Of a stretch of DNA of 64,000 bases, positions 1 through 9,023 are shown one piece after another (the stretch's first letter is position 1; every line of letters starts with the position of its first letter). The notes under the pieces were generated by a model that worked only from the letters and a program-made list of their open reading frames with translations, was not told the origin of the DNA and did not search any database. The position numbers and the translations under genes were made by a program. Source of the stretch: Kitasatospora sp. NBC_01250 (lineage in GTDB: Bacteria > Actinomycetota > Actinomycetes > Streptomycetales > Streptomycetaceae); NCBI RefSeq assembly GCF_036226465.1, contig NZ_CP108476.1, forward strand, positions 2,480,001 to 2,544,000, in the 5' to 3' direction.

Positions 1-250
1 CTACGGCGTGTACCTCGGCTTCATCTTCCAGGGCAGCGAGTACATCATCTTCTTCAAGGCGTTCATCCTGCCGGTGGTGATGATCGTCAACTTCGTCCGC
101 TCGTTCGCAGCCCGACGCCAGGCGGCAAAGGCGTCCCAGGCGCCGGTGCCGTTCGCGGTGTACCAGGCCGGCCTGTCCACCGGCGCCGGCCCGGCGACCC
201 CCGCCGGCGCCACGGAACAGACGCCGGCGCAGCCGCAGCCGCAGGCATAG
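1..250 (+). CDS. C-terminal end of an unidentified membrane protein (5' end outside window)
   Basis: An open frame enters from the left edge (codons begin at base 2) and ends with TAG at 248-250, giving about 82 residues. It shows an aromatic/hydrophobic stretch (IIFFKAFILPVVMIVNFV) that looks like a final membrane helix. A basic stretch follows (RSFAARRQAAK), typical of a cytoplasmic end, then a disordered Ala/Pro/Gln tail. Too little remains to name the family. A hairpin terminator follows at 285-317, so this gene probably ends its own transcript. Confidence 0.55.
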   Translation, partial: YGVYLGFIFQGSEYIIFFKAFILPVVMIVNFVRSFAARRQAAKASQAPVPFAVYQAGLSTGAGPATPAGATEQTPAQPQPQA

Positions 251-284
251 CAGTCGCCGTTCGCCGTCGCGGTATCTGACGGCA

Positions 285-317
285 GGGCACTCGTCGGTGT
301 TCCACCGGCGGGTGCCC
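285..317 (+). terminator. Rho-independent terminator of the left-edge gene
   Basis: GGGCAC (285-290) pairs with GTGCCC (312-317), with an inner CGGTG/CACCG stem and a 3-base loop. A T/C-rich run (ttcttcg) follows. It lies 35 bases after the stop of the partial gene and well before the next start at 462. Confidence 0.6.
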
Positions 318-461
318 TTCTTCGTGCGCCGAGGTCGGGGCGAGCCCTCCGTCCGCCCATGTTTCGGGCGCGGACGAAGGATCGGCGGGTGAGGATCGTC
401 GTCCGGCTGAACCGGCCGTACCGCCTGCCCGCCTGCCCGCCTGCCGCCCGAGGAGCCTGCC

Positions 462-1457
462 GTGCCGTATGTCCAGACCGTCCTCGGCCCGGTGGCGCCC
501 TCGCTGCTGGGCCGGGTGCTCAGTCACGAGCACCTGCTGGCGCTCACCCCGGGCCCGGGGCTCGCCCAGGATCCGGTGGAGCAGGCGGTGGCCGCGCTCG
601 GCGGGCTGGCCGCGTACGGGGTCGACACCGTGGTCGACCTGAGCCCGTACGGCGATGCCGGGCGCGACCCGCACGGAGCGAACGTCCTGCTGCTGCGGGA
701 GATCTCGCGGCGCAGCGGGGTGCACATCGTCGCCGGGACCGCCACCTACCGGGCCGAGTTCAGCCCGCCGTGGGTGCGCGCGGCCGGCGGCGAGGAGCTG
801 ACCGCCCGGTTCGTCGCCGACGCGCGCAGCGGGATCGGCCCGACCGACGTGCGGGCGGGCGTCCTCGGCGAGCAGCCGACCGGGCTGGGCGAGGTGAGCG
901 CGCACGAGGAGACCGGTCTGCGCGCCGCCGCCCGCGCGCACCACGCCACCGGCCTCGCGCTCACCACCCACACCACGCACGGGACGATGGCCCTGGAGCA
1001 GCTCGCGATCCTCGACCAGGAGCAGGTGCCGCGCGACCGGGTGGTGATCGGGCACCTGGACAACCATCCCGAACTCGACTACGTGCGCCGGGTACTGGAC
1101 ACCGGGGCGAGCATCGCGTTCGACTCGGTCGGCAAACAGGACTGGGACCAACGCACCCCGCCGCCGGCCGCCGAGCGCCCGGACGGCGAGTACGCCAAGC
1201 GCGCCCTGCACCAGAGCGACCGCACCCGGGCCCGCCGGCTGGCCCGGCTGGTCGCCGAGGGGTACGCCGAACAGATCGTCCTCTCCCAGGATCTGACGGG
1301 AGGTCAGACCTATCTGAACCCGACCACGCACGGGCGGTGGGGATACCGCTACCTGCCCGCCGTCTTCCTCCCGCTGCTCGCCGAACTCGGCGTCGGCGAG
1401 CGGCAGATCGAGACCATGATGCGCACCAACCCGGTCCGCCTGCTCACCGTCGGCTGA
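462..1457 (+). CDS. phosphotriesterase-family metal-dependent hydrolase (PHP/lactonase type)
   Basis: This 331-residue protein belongs to the amidohydrolase-fold phosphotriesterase family, which hydrolyses phosphoesters, lactones or similar substrates with a binuclear metal centre in the cytoplasm. Visible metal-binding elements are the N-terminal HxH (H22-E-H24 in LSHEHLL), histidines in THTTH and GHLDNHPE, and the late acidic residue in LSQD. The C-terminal TNPVRLL is typical of the family. The GTG start at 462 is chosen because AGGAG lies at 451-455. The natural substrate cannot be read from sequence; actinobacterial members are more often lactonases or PHP-like than true organophosphatases. 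It converges on the next gene with no obvious partner. Confidence 0.85.
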   Translation: MPYVQTVLGPVAPSLLGRVLSHEHLLALTPGPGLAQDPVEQAVAALGGLAAYGVDTVVDLSPYGDAGRDPHGANVLLLREISRRSGVHIVAGTATYRAEFSPPWVRAAGGEELTARFVADARSGIGPTDVRAGVLGEQPTGLGEVSAHEETGLRAAARAHHATGLALTTHTTHGTMALEQLAILDQEQVPRDRVVIGHLDNHPELDYVRRVLDTGASIAFDSVGKQDWDQRTPPPAAERPDGEYAKRALHQSDRTRARRLARLVAEGYAEQIVLSQDLTGGQTYLNPTTHGRWGYRYLPAVFLPLLAELGVGERQIETMMRTNPVRLLTVG

Positions 1458-1479
1458 GCCGGCTCCGCCCGGACCGGCC

Positions 1480-2832
1480 TCAGTCCTGGCAGCTCGCGTG
1501 GACGGCCAGTACGGTCAGGTAGCGGCGGTGCACGTCGGCCCGGTCGGCCGGCTCGGCGACCGACTCCCCGCTCAGCCGGTCGATCATCTCGGCCTGGGCG
1601 AGCAGCACCCGCCGCTGCTCCTCGGTGCGGGTCTCGGCCATGATCTCGGCGAGCGCGTCCAGCAGCCGGATCAGCACGGCCGGCATGCCGTGCCCCGCCT
1701 GGCGGATCTTCTCGAAGGCGCGCTGGACCAGCCGCTCGTAGCTCACCGGCACGGCCAGCACCCGGACGTAACCGCCCCCGTCGCGGTGGACCGGATTGGG
1801 CCGCCAGCCCGCGGCGATCCGGCACAGCCCCTCGCCGAGCCAGTCGATGCAGGTCAGCGCGGTGAAGGTGTCGTTCACGGCGGTGGACAGCGCGCGGATG
1901 GCGATCTCCACCAGCTGGTCGACGGCGAACGAGATGTCCTGCGCCAGGGTCCGGGAGGGGCCGGTGATGTGCGCCCGGGCGAAGCTGGCCGCCACACCCG
2001 GCGCCGCCGCGGGCGGCCAGACCGTGGCCAGCTGGTGCCCCTGCACCAGGAAGTGCCCGGGGCGGTGGTCGAGCCGGATCACCGCGCCGAGCTCGGTGGC
2101 GATGGCCACCAGCGTGCGGTGCCGGACGAACTGGAGGTAGCCGCTGGCCGGGGCCGGCACGGTGGCGCCCTCCGCGTCCAGCCGGTCCTCCAGCTCGGCC
2201 GCCGAGGGCCCGTGCTCCACGCCGCCCGCCCACTCCGGCTCCCCCGCGCCCGCCTCGATCGCCGTCGACAGATCGGCCGCGATGGTCGCGATGACGTGCG
2301 GCAGCTGGATCGAGGTGGCGATGTGGTGGATGAAGTGGATCAGCACCGCCAGGTCGACCAGGACCAGCACCATGCACACCGTGATCGACAGGTGCGGCAC
2401 GAAGTCGCCGTGCGAGGCGGGCCCGATGGAGATCAACGCGAGCATCGCGAAGACGAAGGTCCCGACGAAGGTGCCCAGGGTCAGCTGGGTGGCGCGGTCG
2501 CGGATGAAGTTGCGCAGCATCCGGGGCCCGAACTGGGTGGAGGCCAGCGTCAGGGTCACGATCATGATCGAGAAGACCACGCCGACCACGGTGATCAGCG
2601 CCGCCGCGATGGCGGCGAGGATCTGGCGGGCCGCGTCGGCGGTGCCGCTGATCACCCAGGAGGGAAGGGTGATCGACCCGCGGTAGGCGGCCCGGTCCAG
2701 GCTCCAGGTGACCAGGAAGAGGCCGACGGCGAGGATCACCTCCAGGGTGGGGACCAGCCACAGGTTGGTGCGCAGCGCCTCGGTGCGCCACTGCGACTCC
2801 AGGTGAACCCTGCGGATCACCTCGCCCACCAC
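1480..2832 (-). CDS. DUF2254 domain membrane protein
   Basis: This 450-residue protein has at least four hydrophobic helices in its first 190 residues: two flank a loop early on, and the others include [15 protein letters not shown] and [16 protein letters not shown] long soluble C-terminal half follows. The arrangement and the [16 protein letters not shown] segment match the DUF2254 family of predicted inner-membrane proteins, whose function is unknown. The soluble part could be a sensory or gating domain, but nothing in the sequence shows which. It is divergent from the KdpB gene across 268 bases. A functional link with potassium transport is possible but unsupported. Confidence 0.8.
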   Translation of the reverse strand: MVGEVIRRVHLESQWRTEALRTNLWLVPTLEVILAVGLFLVTWSLDRAAYRGSITLPSWVISGTADAARQILAAIAAALITVVGVVFSIMIVTLTLASTQFGPRMLRNFIRDRATQLTLGTFVGTFVFAMLALISIGPASHGDFVPHLSITVCMVLVLVDLAVLIHFIHHIATSIQLPHVIATIAADLSTAIEAGAGEPEWAGGVEHGPSAAELEDRLDAEGATVPAPASGYLQFVRHRTLVAIATELGAVIRLDHRPGHFLVQGHQLATVWPPAAAPGVAASFARAHITGPSRTLAQDISFAVDQLVEIAIRALSTAVNDTFTALTCIDWLGEGLCRIAAGWRPNPVHRDGGGYVRVLAVPVSYERLVQRAFEKIRQAGHGMPAVLIRLLDALAEIMAETRTEEQRRVLLAQAEMIDRLSGESVAEPADRADVHRRYLTVLAVHASCQD

Positions 2833-2963
2833 CGTCCCTGACTCCCTGACCAGGCAGGTCGACCATTTCCACGGTAACCGCAGCGGGCGGGCCCCGCCCG
2901 CCCGTCCTCGCCGCGGCCCGCCAGGGCCCCGCCACGGCCCCGGCGAACGCGCGTGCGGGCACG

Positions 2964-3012
2964 TCAGGGGCTCATCAAGGACGGGCGGGCCGGTGCCAAG
3001 GTCACGTCAAGG
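2964..3012 (+). promoter_or_regulatory. four phased TCAAGG-like repeats upstream of kdpB
   Basis: Hexamers TCAGGG (2964), TCAAGG (2975), CCAAGG (2996) and TCAAGG (3007) are spaced 11, 21 and 11 bases apart, all on one helix face. Direct repeats with an 11-base period are the usual layout for OmpR-family response regulators, and KdpE belongs to that family. They cover the GTG at 2993, which argues for the downstream start of KdpB at 3101. No clear -35/-10 pair could be assigned. Confidence 0.4.
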
Positions 3013-3100
3013 GCGCGCGGGTGCCGCACCTGCGAGTGATTGGCTGACCGCTGTCCGCGAGGACGGCTCACGTCCACCGTTCCTGGAGGTCCGCGCCCTG

Positions 3101-5188
3101 ATGCGCCGTTCGGTCCACACCCCGGGCACCGCCGGCCGGCTGATCGACCGCGAGCAGCTGCGCGCCGCGCTCCCCGTGGCCCTGCGCAAGCTGCATCCGC
3201 GCACCATGGCCAGGAACCCGGTCATGCTCGTCGTCGAAACCGGCGCCACCCTCACCTCGCTCACCGCCGTGCTGCACCCCGGCGTCTTCGCCTGGACCAT
3301 CAGCGTCTGGCTCTGGCTGACCGTGCTCTTCGCCAGCCTCGCCGAGGCGGTGGCCGAGAGCCGGGGCAGGGCGCAGGCCGACTCGCTGCGCCAGACCCAG
3401 TCCGGCACCACCGCGCGGCGCCTGCTGCACTGGCGGCTGGGCATCGCCGACAGCCCGCAGGAGGTCGTCCCCGCCGAGGAGCTGCTGCTGCACGACATCG
3501 TCCTCGTGCAGGCCGGGGAGGTGATCCCCGGTGACGGCGAGGCGATCGAGGGCGTCGCCTCGGTGGACGAGTCGGCGATCACCGGCGAGTCGGCGCCGGT
3601 GATCCGCGAGGCGGGCGGCGACCGGACTTCGGTGACCGGCGGCACCCGGCTGCTCTCCGACTGGCTGGTGGTGCGGATCACCGCCCGCCCCGGGCAGAGC
3701 TTCATCGACCGCATGATCCGCCTGGTCGAGGGCGCCAACCGGCAGAAGACGCCCAATGAGATCGCCCTCAACATCCTGCTCGCCTCGCTGACCATCATCT
3801 TCGTGCTCGCCGTGGTCTCCCTGCAGCCGATGGCGATCTACGCGCACGCCCCGCAGACCACCGTCGTGCTGGTCGCCCTGATGGTCGCGCTCATCCCCAC
3901 CACGATCGGCGCCCTGCTCTCCGCGATCGGCATCGCCGGCATGGACCGGCTGGTGCGCCGCAACGTGGTCGCCGTCTCCGGTCGGGCGGTGGAGGCGGCG
4001 GGCGACGTGGACGTGCTGCTGCTCGACAAGACCGGGACGATCACCTACGGCAACCGACGGGCGGTGGACCTGCACGCCTTCCCCGGCGTGCCGGTCGACC
4101 AGCTGGCGGAGGCCGCCCAGCTCTCCTCGGCCGCCGACGAGACCCCCGAGGGGCGCTCGATCATCTCACTGACGGAGCGTCAGTTCTTCGTCCTGCCACG
4201 GGAGGAGGACGAGCTCGGCAAGCAGGAGTTCGTCCCGTTCAGCGCGCAGAGCCGGATGAGCGGGGTCGACCTGCACTGGCCGGACGGCTCGCTCTGCCGG
4301 GTGCGCAAGGGCGCGGCGGCCTCGGTCGCCCGCTGGGTGGTCTCCTGCGGCGGGCGGCTGCCGATCGAGGCCAAGGCGCTGGTCGACCGGATCGCCGCCG
4401 AGGGCGGCACTCCCCTGCTGGTCGCCGTCCACGACTGGCACGGCGCCCGGGCCCTTGGCGTGGTCCACCTCAAGGACGTGGTCAAGGAGGGCATCGCCGA
4501 ACGCTTCGCCGAGCTGCGGCGGATGGGCATCCGCACCGTCATGGTGACCGGCGACAATCCGCTCACCGCCAAGGCGATCGCCGAGGAGGCCGGCGTCGAC
4601 GACTACCTCGCCGAGGCCACCCCCGAGGACAAACTCGCCTACCTGAAACGGGAACAGGCCAACGGCAACCTGGTCGCGATGACCGGCGACGGCACCAACG
4701 ACGCCCCCGCCCTCGCCCAGGCCGACGTCGGCGTCGCGATGAACACCGGCACCCCGGCCGCCAAGGAGGCCGGCAACATGGTCGACCTCGACTCCAACCC
4801 CACCAAGCTGATCGAGATCATCCGGGTCGGCATACAACTCCTCATCACCCGCGGTGCGTTGACCACCTTCTCGATCACCAACGACGTGGCGAAGTTCTTC
4901 GCGATCATCCCCGCCATGTTCGGCCACTCCTACCCCGGCCTCGACCGCCTCAACATCATGGGCCTGCACAGCCCGACCTCCGCCATCGCCTCGGCCATCA
5001 TCTTCAACGCCCTGATCATCGTCGCCCTGATCCCGCTCGCCCTGCGCGGCGTCCGCTACCAGCCCGCCTCCGCAACAGACCTGCTGCGCAGAAACCTGCG
5101 GGTCTACGGGCTGGGCGGACTGGTGGTGCCGTTCCTGGGGATCAAAGCCATCGACCTGCTGATCGAGTTCGTGCCGGGCCTGCGGTGA
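3101..5188 (+). CDS. kdpB: potassium-transporting P-type ATPase subunit B
   Basis: This is the catalytic subunit of the KdpFABC potassium pump, a P-type ATPase. With the ATG at 3101 (GGAGG at 85-89 of the 3000s) it has 695 residues, normal for KdpB. The TGES actuator motif is at T161, the phosphorylated aspartate is D309 in DKTGT, TGDN is present, and TGDGTNDAP begins at T528. KdpB-specific segments [22 protein letters not shown] and [17 protein letters not shown] are well conserved. An in-frame GTG at 2993 would add 36 residues but overlaps the repeat array. No kdpF, kdpA, kdpC, kdpD or kdpE lies nearby, which is odd for a normally fixed operon. It is clearly KdpB; whether it works alone or with distant partners is unknown. 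Confidence 0.9.
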   Translation: MRRSVHTPGTAGRLIDREQLRAALPVALRKLHPRTMARNPVMLVVETGATLTSLTAVLHPGVFAWTISVWLWLTVLFASLAEAVAESRGRAQADSLRQTQSGTTARRLLHWRLGIADSPQEVVPAEELLLHDIVLVQAGEVIPGDGEAIEGVASVDESAITGESAPVIREAGGDRTSVTGGTRLLSDWLVVRITARPGQSFIDRMIRLVEGANRQKTPNEIALNILLASLTIIFVLAVVSLQPMAIYAHAPQTTVVLVALMVALIPTTIGALLSAIGIAGMDRLVRRNVVAVSGRAVEAAGDVDVLLLDKTGTITYGNRRAVDLHAFPGVPVDQLAEAAQLSSAADETPEGRSIISLTERQFFVLPREEDELGKQEFVPFSAQSRMSGVDLHWPDGSLCRVRKGAAASVARWVVSCGGRLPIEAKALVDRIAAEGGTPLLVAVHDWHGARALGVVHLKDVVKEGIAERFAELRRMGIRTVMVTGDNPLTAKAIAEEAGVDDYLAEATPEDKLAYLKREQANGNLVAMTGDGTNDAPALAQADVGVAMNTGTPAAKEAGNMVDLDSNPTKLIEIIRVGIQLLITRGALTTFSITNDVAKFFAIIPAMFGHSYPGLDRLNIMGLHSPTSAIASAIIFNALIIVALIPLALRGVRYQPASATDLLRRNLRVYGLGGLVVPFLGIKAIDLLIEFVPGLR

Positions 5189-5263
5189 AATCCGACGGCG
5201 CGGAGCCGAACGCGACGGCACCCGCGGGGGAACAGAGGAGCAGGACAGCGAAGCTCCGTTGGG

Positions 5264-5731
5264 TCAGCCGGCTTGCGGCACGTCGATGAGCGTTCGACCG
5301 TCGTGCGTCCGAATGCGCGGTGCCGTCTCGCTCTGAAAGGCATCGAGCAGGCGCACGGCGTAGACCTCGTTCATGCGGTCGGCCACCTCTTCGCGGGTCA
5401 GCCACGCGACGGCAGTCGACTCGTCCGACGGCTGTTCGTGCCCGCTCTCGGGCCGGCAACGGAACACCAGGGCGACCACACCCCGACTCACGTTCTTGTA
5501 CACGCCGGTGAGCCGTTCCACCGAGACCTTGATGCCGGTCTCCTCGTACACCTCGCGCCGCACGCCGTCCTCGACCGTCTCCGACAGCTCCAGCACCCCG
5601 CCCGGCGGCTCCCAGGTGCCGTTGTCCGCGCGCCTGATCGCCAGCACCCGACCGTCCTCCCTGACGACGGCACCGGCCACGGATACGGAGTGGAGAGGCT
5701 TTGACGCCCTCTCCGGGGCACTGTTACTCAT
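5264..5731 (-). CDS. NUDIX hydrolase
   Basis: This 155-residue protein carries the Nudix box GX5EX7REUXEEXGU, visible as GGVLELSETVEDGVRREVYEETGI. It should hydrolyse a nucleoside diphosphate linked to another moiety, with Mg2+ bound by the REVYEE glutamates. The substrate is unknown. The ATG at 5731 is chosen because the domain begins soon after (SVAGAVVREDGRVL). A likely -10 (TATCCT on the minus strand) ends 7 bases before the ATG, suggesting a leaderless message. The operator CTCATGTACAGGAG covers the start codon. It is divergent from the GntR gene, a pairing reminiscent of Pif (NUDIX) and KorSA (GntR) on the integrative element pSAM2. Confidence 0.85.
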   Translation of the reverse strand: MSNSAPERASKPLHSVSVAGAVVREDGRVLAIRRADNGTWEPPGGVLELSETVEDGVRREVYEETGIKVSVERLTGVYKNVSRGVVALVFRCRPESGHEQPSDESTAVAWLTREEVADRMNEVYAVRLLDAFQSETAPRIRTHDGRTLIDVPQAG

Positions 5732-5740
5732 GTACAGGAG
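5727..5740. promoter_or_regulatory. GntR operator in the NUDIX/GntR intergenic region
   Basis: CTCATGTACAGGAG is one mismatch-pair away from the perfect palindrome at 6593-6610 and matches the site at 6632-6645 in reverse. It overlaps the NUDIX start codon and lies 22 bases before the GntR start, so it could repress both divergent genes. Confidence 0.6.
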
Positions 5741-5761
5741 GATAGGAGACAATGCAGGACT

Positions 5762-6541
5762 ATGGCGAGCGATGAGGCGGCCTCGACGGCCAAGGCGAAA
5801 TACCTGCAGATCGCAGATGATCTGGCGGCACAGATCAAGTCTGGAGTCTTGGCACCCGGGGCGACCATACCGAGCGAGACCGACCTGATGGAGCGGTACG
5901 AGGTGGCCTCCGGCACCGTCCGGAAGGCCGTCGCAGAGTTGCGGACGATGCAACTTGTCGAGACCCACCACGGACGCGGTTCGTTCGTCCGGTCCCGGCC
6001 ACCGGTTCAGCGAAAGTCATCCGACCGGTTCCGGCGCGCCCACCGCCTCGCCGGCAAGGCGGCCTATCTCGCCGAAGCCGAGCAGTCGGGCGGCACCCCC
6101 TCGGTCAAGGTGCTCTTCGTCGGGCCGACCGATGCACCGTCAGAGATCGCCGAACGGTTGAGCGCTCCCGTCGGCACCAAGGTGCTTGCCCGCAAGCGGC
6201 GCTACTTCCGGGACGGCACTCCGACCGAGGAGGCGACGTCCTACCTGCCGTGGGATGTCGTCAAGGACATCCCCGAGATGTTCGCCGAGAACCCGGGCGG
6301 CGGCGGGATCTACGCCCGACTGGAGGAACACGGTTACGTCCTCGCCGAGTTCACCGAGACCGTACTGGCCCGGCTCGCCACCAAGGCCGAGAGCGTGGCG
6401 CTCGCACTGAGCCCCGGCTCGCCGGTGATCCACCTCGTCCGAACCGCCATCACCGAGACCGGCCAAGTCGTGGAGGTGTGTGACACCGTGATGGCCGCCG
6501 ACCAGTTCGTCCTGGACTACCGTTTCCCCGCGCGGGACTGA
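5762..6541 (+). CDS. GntR-family regulator, HutC/UTRA subfamily
   Basis: The 259-residue protein has an N-terminal winged helix (about residues 12-78: KYLQIADDLAAQI, PSETDLMERYEVASGTVRKAV, THHGRGSFV). This joins a UTRA-type effector domain (about 110-255, including ARKRRYFRDGTPTEEATSYLPW). HutC-type regulators are usually repressors released by a small ligand. The closely matching palindromes around its own start and ahead of the following zinc-ribbon gene are the natural candidate operators, implying autoregulation and control of both flanking units. The ATG at 5762 has only a weak ribosome-binding site (GGAG at 5745-5748, or aggac just upstream). KorSA of pSAM2 belongs to the same subfamily, but no other integrative-element gene is present here. 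Confidence 0.88.
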   Translation: MASDEAASTAKAKYLQIADDLAAQIKSGVLAPGATIPSETDLMERYEVASGTVRKAVAELRTMQLVETHHGRGSFVRSRPPVQRKSSDRFRRAHRLAGKAAYLAEAEQSGGTPSVKVLFVGPTDAPSEIAERLSAPVGTKVLARKRRYFRDGTPTEEATSYLPWDVVKDIPEMFAENPGGGGIYARLEEHGYVLAEFTETVLARLATKAESVALALSPGSPVIHLVRTAITETGQVVEVCDTVMAADQFVLDYRFPARD

Positions 6542-6590
6542 CGGCAGCTCAACTCTCGCACCCCGTCGCGAGATCCTTTCTCGTGACGGG

Positions 6591-6645
6591 TTGACTCCTG
6601 TACAGGAGTCGGGCATTCTCCTATTCGGCAGCTCCTGTACATGAG
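6591..6645 (+). promoter_or_regulatory. promoter with two GntR-type operators ahead of the zinc-ribbon operon
   Basis: A -35 TTGACT (6591-6596) and a weak -10 CATTCT (6614-6619) are 17 bases apart. The perfect 18-bp palindrome GACTCCTGTACAGGAGTC (6593-6610) fills the spacer. A second copy, CTCCTGTACATGAG, is at 6632-6645. The same motif overlaps the NUDIX/GntR starts, so this promoter is probably repressed by the GntR protein. Confidence 0.6.
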
Positions 6646-6679
6646 TACATGAGAAAGTCTCCTTTAGAGGAGAGTGAAG

Positions 6680-6862
6680 ATGACCACAGCGATTCCGGAC
6701 AGGTCTCCCGGCTGCACCGACTGCGGTACGGAGGCCGCCCCACACCTTGGGGAGACCCGGACGACGCGGGTCGCTGACGGCGTGGTGCGGGACGATCGAG
6801 TCCGCCGCTGCACGCCGTGCCAGCAGCAGCACCGTGCCCGGTATCGGGAGGTGCGCCGATGA
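6680..6862 (+). CDS. small zinc-ribbon-like protein (CxxC...CxxC)
   Basis: This 60-residue basic protein has two CxxC pairs, CTDC near residue 12 and CTPC near residue 45, spaced like a zinc ribbon, and ends in a basic helix (QQQHRARYREVRR). The ATG at 6680 is preceded by GAGGAG at a good spacing (the GTG two codons earlier is less likely). Its stop overlaps the next ATG (ATGA at 6859-6862), so the two are translationally coupled. A decayed copy of the same protein sits in the same coupled position ahead of the second terpene-synthase-like gene at 32.8 kb. Function is unknown; it may bind nucleic acid or a partner protein. Confidence 0.65.
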   Translation: MTTAIPDRSPGCTDCGTEAAPHLGETRTTRVADGVVRDDRVRRCTPCQQQHRARYREVRR

Positions 6863-7548
6863 CCACCGTCACGGACCCCCGGCACACCGATCTCTACGTC
6901 AGTGCCGCCACCTTCCTCACGCAGTACGGTCTCCACCCCGACCCGGCGGCCTTCCTCTCCCACGGGTACGTCGATCTCTGTCTCGCCGCTTGGCCGGGCG
7001 CCTGCGGCGCGGAGCTGGACCTCGCCACCCGATGGGCGGTGTGGACGTGGATCGTGGACGACACCTTCGATACGGAGCTGCTGGGTGAATCGCGGCAGGT
7101 GGTGGGTGAGTTCGCCCTGTCACTCCTGCTCGTCGCGGGTGGCAGTACGCGGCCAGGGCCCGGCGATCATCCCGCCGTGCATGCGCTCGCCGCTCTCGCG
7201 GCGGATACGCGGGCGATGGTGCCGGAGTTCTGGTGGCAGCGGTATCTGACGCATCTGGAGGAGTGGGTGCACGCCGCCTGCGCCAAGCTGGTCGACTTCG
7301 TGCAGCCGCGGCGCACGCCCACCCTGCGCGAGTACCTGCTGCTCCGGCCGACCGACGGCGGCATGGTGCTCGCCGCGATGTGGTGCGAACTGGCCGGGCG
7401 GTGCGTCACGCCCGACTGGCACGACGCACTGGTGCAGTCCCTGCTGGCCGACTGGACGCGGGTCAGCTCCCGCTACCTTCCCGGCTCGGCAGGCTCCAAG
7501 TCCGATCCGACGCAAGGAGAGAGATGGCCGGCTATCTCACCGTCCTGA
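6859..7548 (+). pseudogene. terpene-synthase-like gene, 3'-truncated
   Basis: The first 190 or so residues match the intact gene at 31.9-32.8 kb almost residue for residue (about 80-85% identical by eye), including the aspartate-rich VDDTFD motif of class I terpene synthases. Similarity ends abruptly after DALVQSLL (about base 7440). The frame then runs into unrelated sequence and stops at 7548, inside the cutA gene. The missing third includes the NSE-type metal motif and the C-terminal helices, so the product cannot be a complete cyclase. A deletion that brought cutA close to this point is the simplest explanation. It is coupled to the zinc-ribbon gene just upstream. Confidence 0.75.
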
Positions 7549-7844
7549 CCACCACCGACAGTGCCGCACGCGCCGAGGAGCTCGCCCGGGCCGGGGTCGG
7601 TGGGCGGGTTGCGGCGTGCGCGCAGATCGACGGGCCGATCACGTCGGTGTACTGGTGGCAGGGCGCCCTCCAGACCGACCAGGAGTGGCGGGTGCTCTAC
7701 AAGCTGCCGGCCGAGCGGTTCGGCGAGCTGCAGCGGATCATCACGTCGGTGCACACCTACGAGACACCCGAGATCATCGCCACCGAGATCACGCACGGCA
7801 GCGCGGAGTACCTGCGATGGATCACCGCGGAGACCAGCGCCTGA
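7524..7844 (+). CDS. cutA: divalent cation tolerance protein CutA
   Basis: The 106-residue protein is a full-length CutA1: GYLTVLTTTDSAARAEELAR, then VAACAQIDGPITSVYWWQG, EWRVLYKLP, and the C-terminal HTYETPEIIATEI with the family's typical YxxPEI. CutA1 proteins are very stable trimers of PII-like fold implicated in metal tolerance; the exact activity is unsettled. The ATG at 7524 has AAGGAGAG just upstream. It lies inside the tail of the truncated terpene-like frame, so its original upstream context has been lost. Confidence 0.92.
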   Translation: MAGYLTVLTTTDSAARAEELARAGVGGRVAACAQIDGPITSVYWWQGALQTDQEWRVLYKLPAERFGELQRIITSVHTYETPEIIATEITHGSAEYLRWITAETSA

Positions 7845-7939
7845 TCACCCACGGATCCAACCAGGTGTCGAGCTTCGCGAGTTGGACGCCCCAGGCGCCC
7901 GCGTCCTCGCGCGCTCCCCCGACCCGCTCCCTGCCGCCG

Positions 7940-8905
7940 CTACCGCGCCCCCACCCGGCCACCGGCCGACCGCCGGGTGTACTCGTCGGCCGTCGCGCGC
8001 AGGGCCTGGAGCAGCGCGGCCACCGGGGTGACCTTGGCCATGTCCGGCCAGAGCAGCGCGAAGACCCGCCGGGCCGGCCAGTCCCGCAGCGGGCGGGCCA
8101 CCACGCGGGGGTCGGTGTGTGCGCCGACGCCCAGCTCGTTCATGATCGCCACCCCGATCCGGTTGGCCACCAGGCAGTGGATGGTCAGCTGGTCGTCGGA
8201 GGTCGCGGCCACCCGCGGGGTGAAGCCCGCCTGGCGGCAGGCGGCCAGGAACCGGGCACGCCCGCTCTCCAGCACCCAGCGCTCCTCCGCCAGGTCGGCC
8301 AGCTCGACGGTCGACGCGGCGGCCAGCGGGTGGTCCGCGGGCAGCAGCACGCAGCGCCGGTCGCTGAGCAGCGGCACGCGCAGCAGTCGCGGGTCCGGCA
8401 GCAGGCCCTGCCCCTCGCGCGGGCCCGCCCCCTCGCCGTCGACCTGGCCGATCTCCAGGTCGCACATCATCGCCAGATCGACCTCGCCGCCCAGCACCAG
8501 TTGGTGCGAGACGGGGCACTCCGTCTGGGTGACGACCACCTCCAGCTCGGGGTGGGTGCGCCGCAGGCTGCCCAGCGCGGCGGGGACCAGCGCCACGCAA
8601 CCGCTCTGCATCGCGGCCAGCCGGACCTGGCCGCCGCCGGTGGAGGTGAGCGTGGAGACCTCGTCGGCGGCGGTGCGCAGTGCGGCGAGCACCGTCTCGG
8701 CGTGCCGGGCCAGGGTCTGCCCGACCTCGGTGAGCCGCACGCCACGGCCGCTGCGGGTGACCAGCGCCGCGCCGACGGTCCGTTCCAGGGTCCGCATCTG
8801 GTAGCTGATGGCGGGCTGGCTGTAGCCGAGGGCCTCGGCGGCGGCGGTGTAGGTGCCGGTGCGGGCCACCTCGGAGAGGACCTGGAGTTGGCGGAGATCA
8901 AACAC
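7940..8905 (-). CDS. LysR-family transcriptional regulator
   Basis: This 321-residue protein has a LysR HTH at residues 1-62 (FDLRQLQVLSEVARTGTYTAAAEALGYSQPAISYQMRTLE) and a periplasmic-binding-like effector domain. The GTG at 8905 is chosen because the family typically begins within a few residues of this motif; a TTG at 8932 would add nine residues. It is divergent from an amino-acid ABC importer, and the AT-rich dyad at 8915-8929 lies between them. It therefore probably controls the importer in response to the transported amino acid or a derivative. Confidence 0.87.
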   Translation of the reverse strand: MFDLRQLQVLSEVARTGTYTAAAEALGYSQPAISYQMRTLERTVGAALVTRSGRGVRLTEVGQTLARHAETVLAALRTAADEVSTLTSTGGGQVRLAAMQSGCVALVPAALGSLRRTHPELEVVVTQTECPVSHQLVLGGEVDLAMMCDLEIGQVDGEGAGPREGQGLLPDPRLLRVPLLSDRRCVLLPADHPLAAASTVELADLAEERWVLESGRARFLAACRQAGFTPRVAATSDDQLTIHCLVANRIGVAIMNELGVGAHTDPRVVARPLRDWPARRVFALLWPDMAKVTPVAALLQALRATADEYTRRSAGGRVGAR

Positions 8906-8914
8906 CGGAAAAGA

Positions 8915-8929
8915 ATAAATGATGTTTAT
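8915..8929. promoter_or_regulatory. LysR-type dyad between regulator and ABC importer
   Basis: ATAAATGATGTTTAT has 5-base inverted arms (ATAAA/TTTAT) around a 5-base centre and fits the T-N11-A pattern of LysR sites. It stands out as an AT-rich island in GC-rich DNA and sits 10 bases upstream of the regulator start. Confidence 0.5.
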
Positions 8930-9023
8930 CAATCTGCATGAAAAGCCCTACTGGACATATGAGTTTCCCGCCCGCCATGCTGTGCGGACGCGATGCGAGG
9001 AAGCGAAAGGGTAGGTATCCGAG

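Noticed and set aside
8933..9023. Possible leader peptide ahead of the ABC importer
   Set aside because: A short ATG frame with Cys and Arg codons exists but does not stop before the ABC gene, and no attenuator hairpin is evident.
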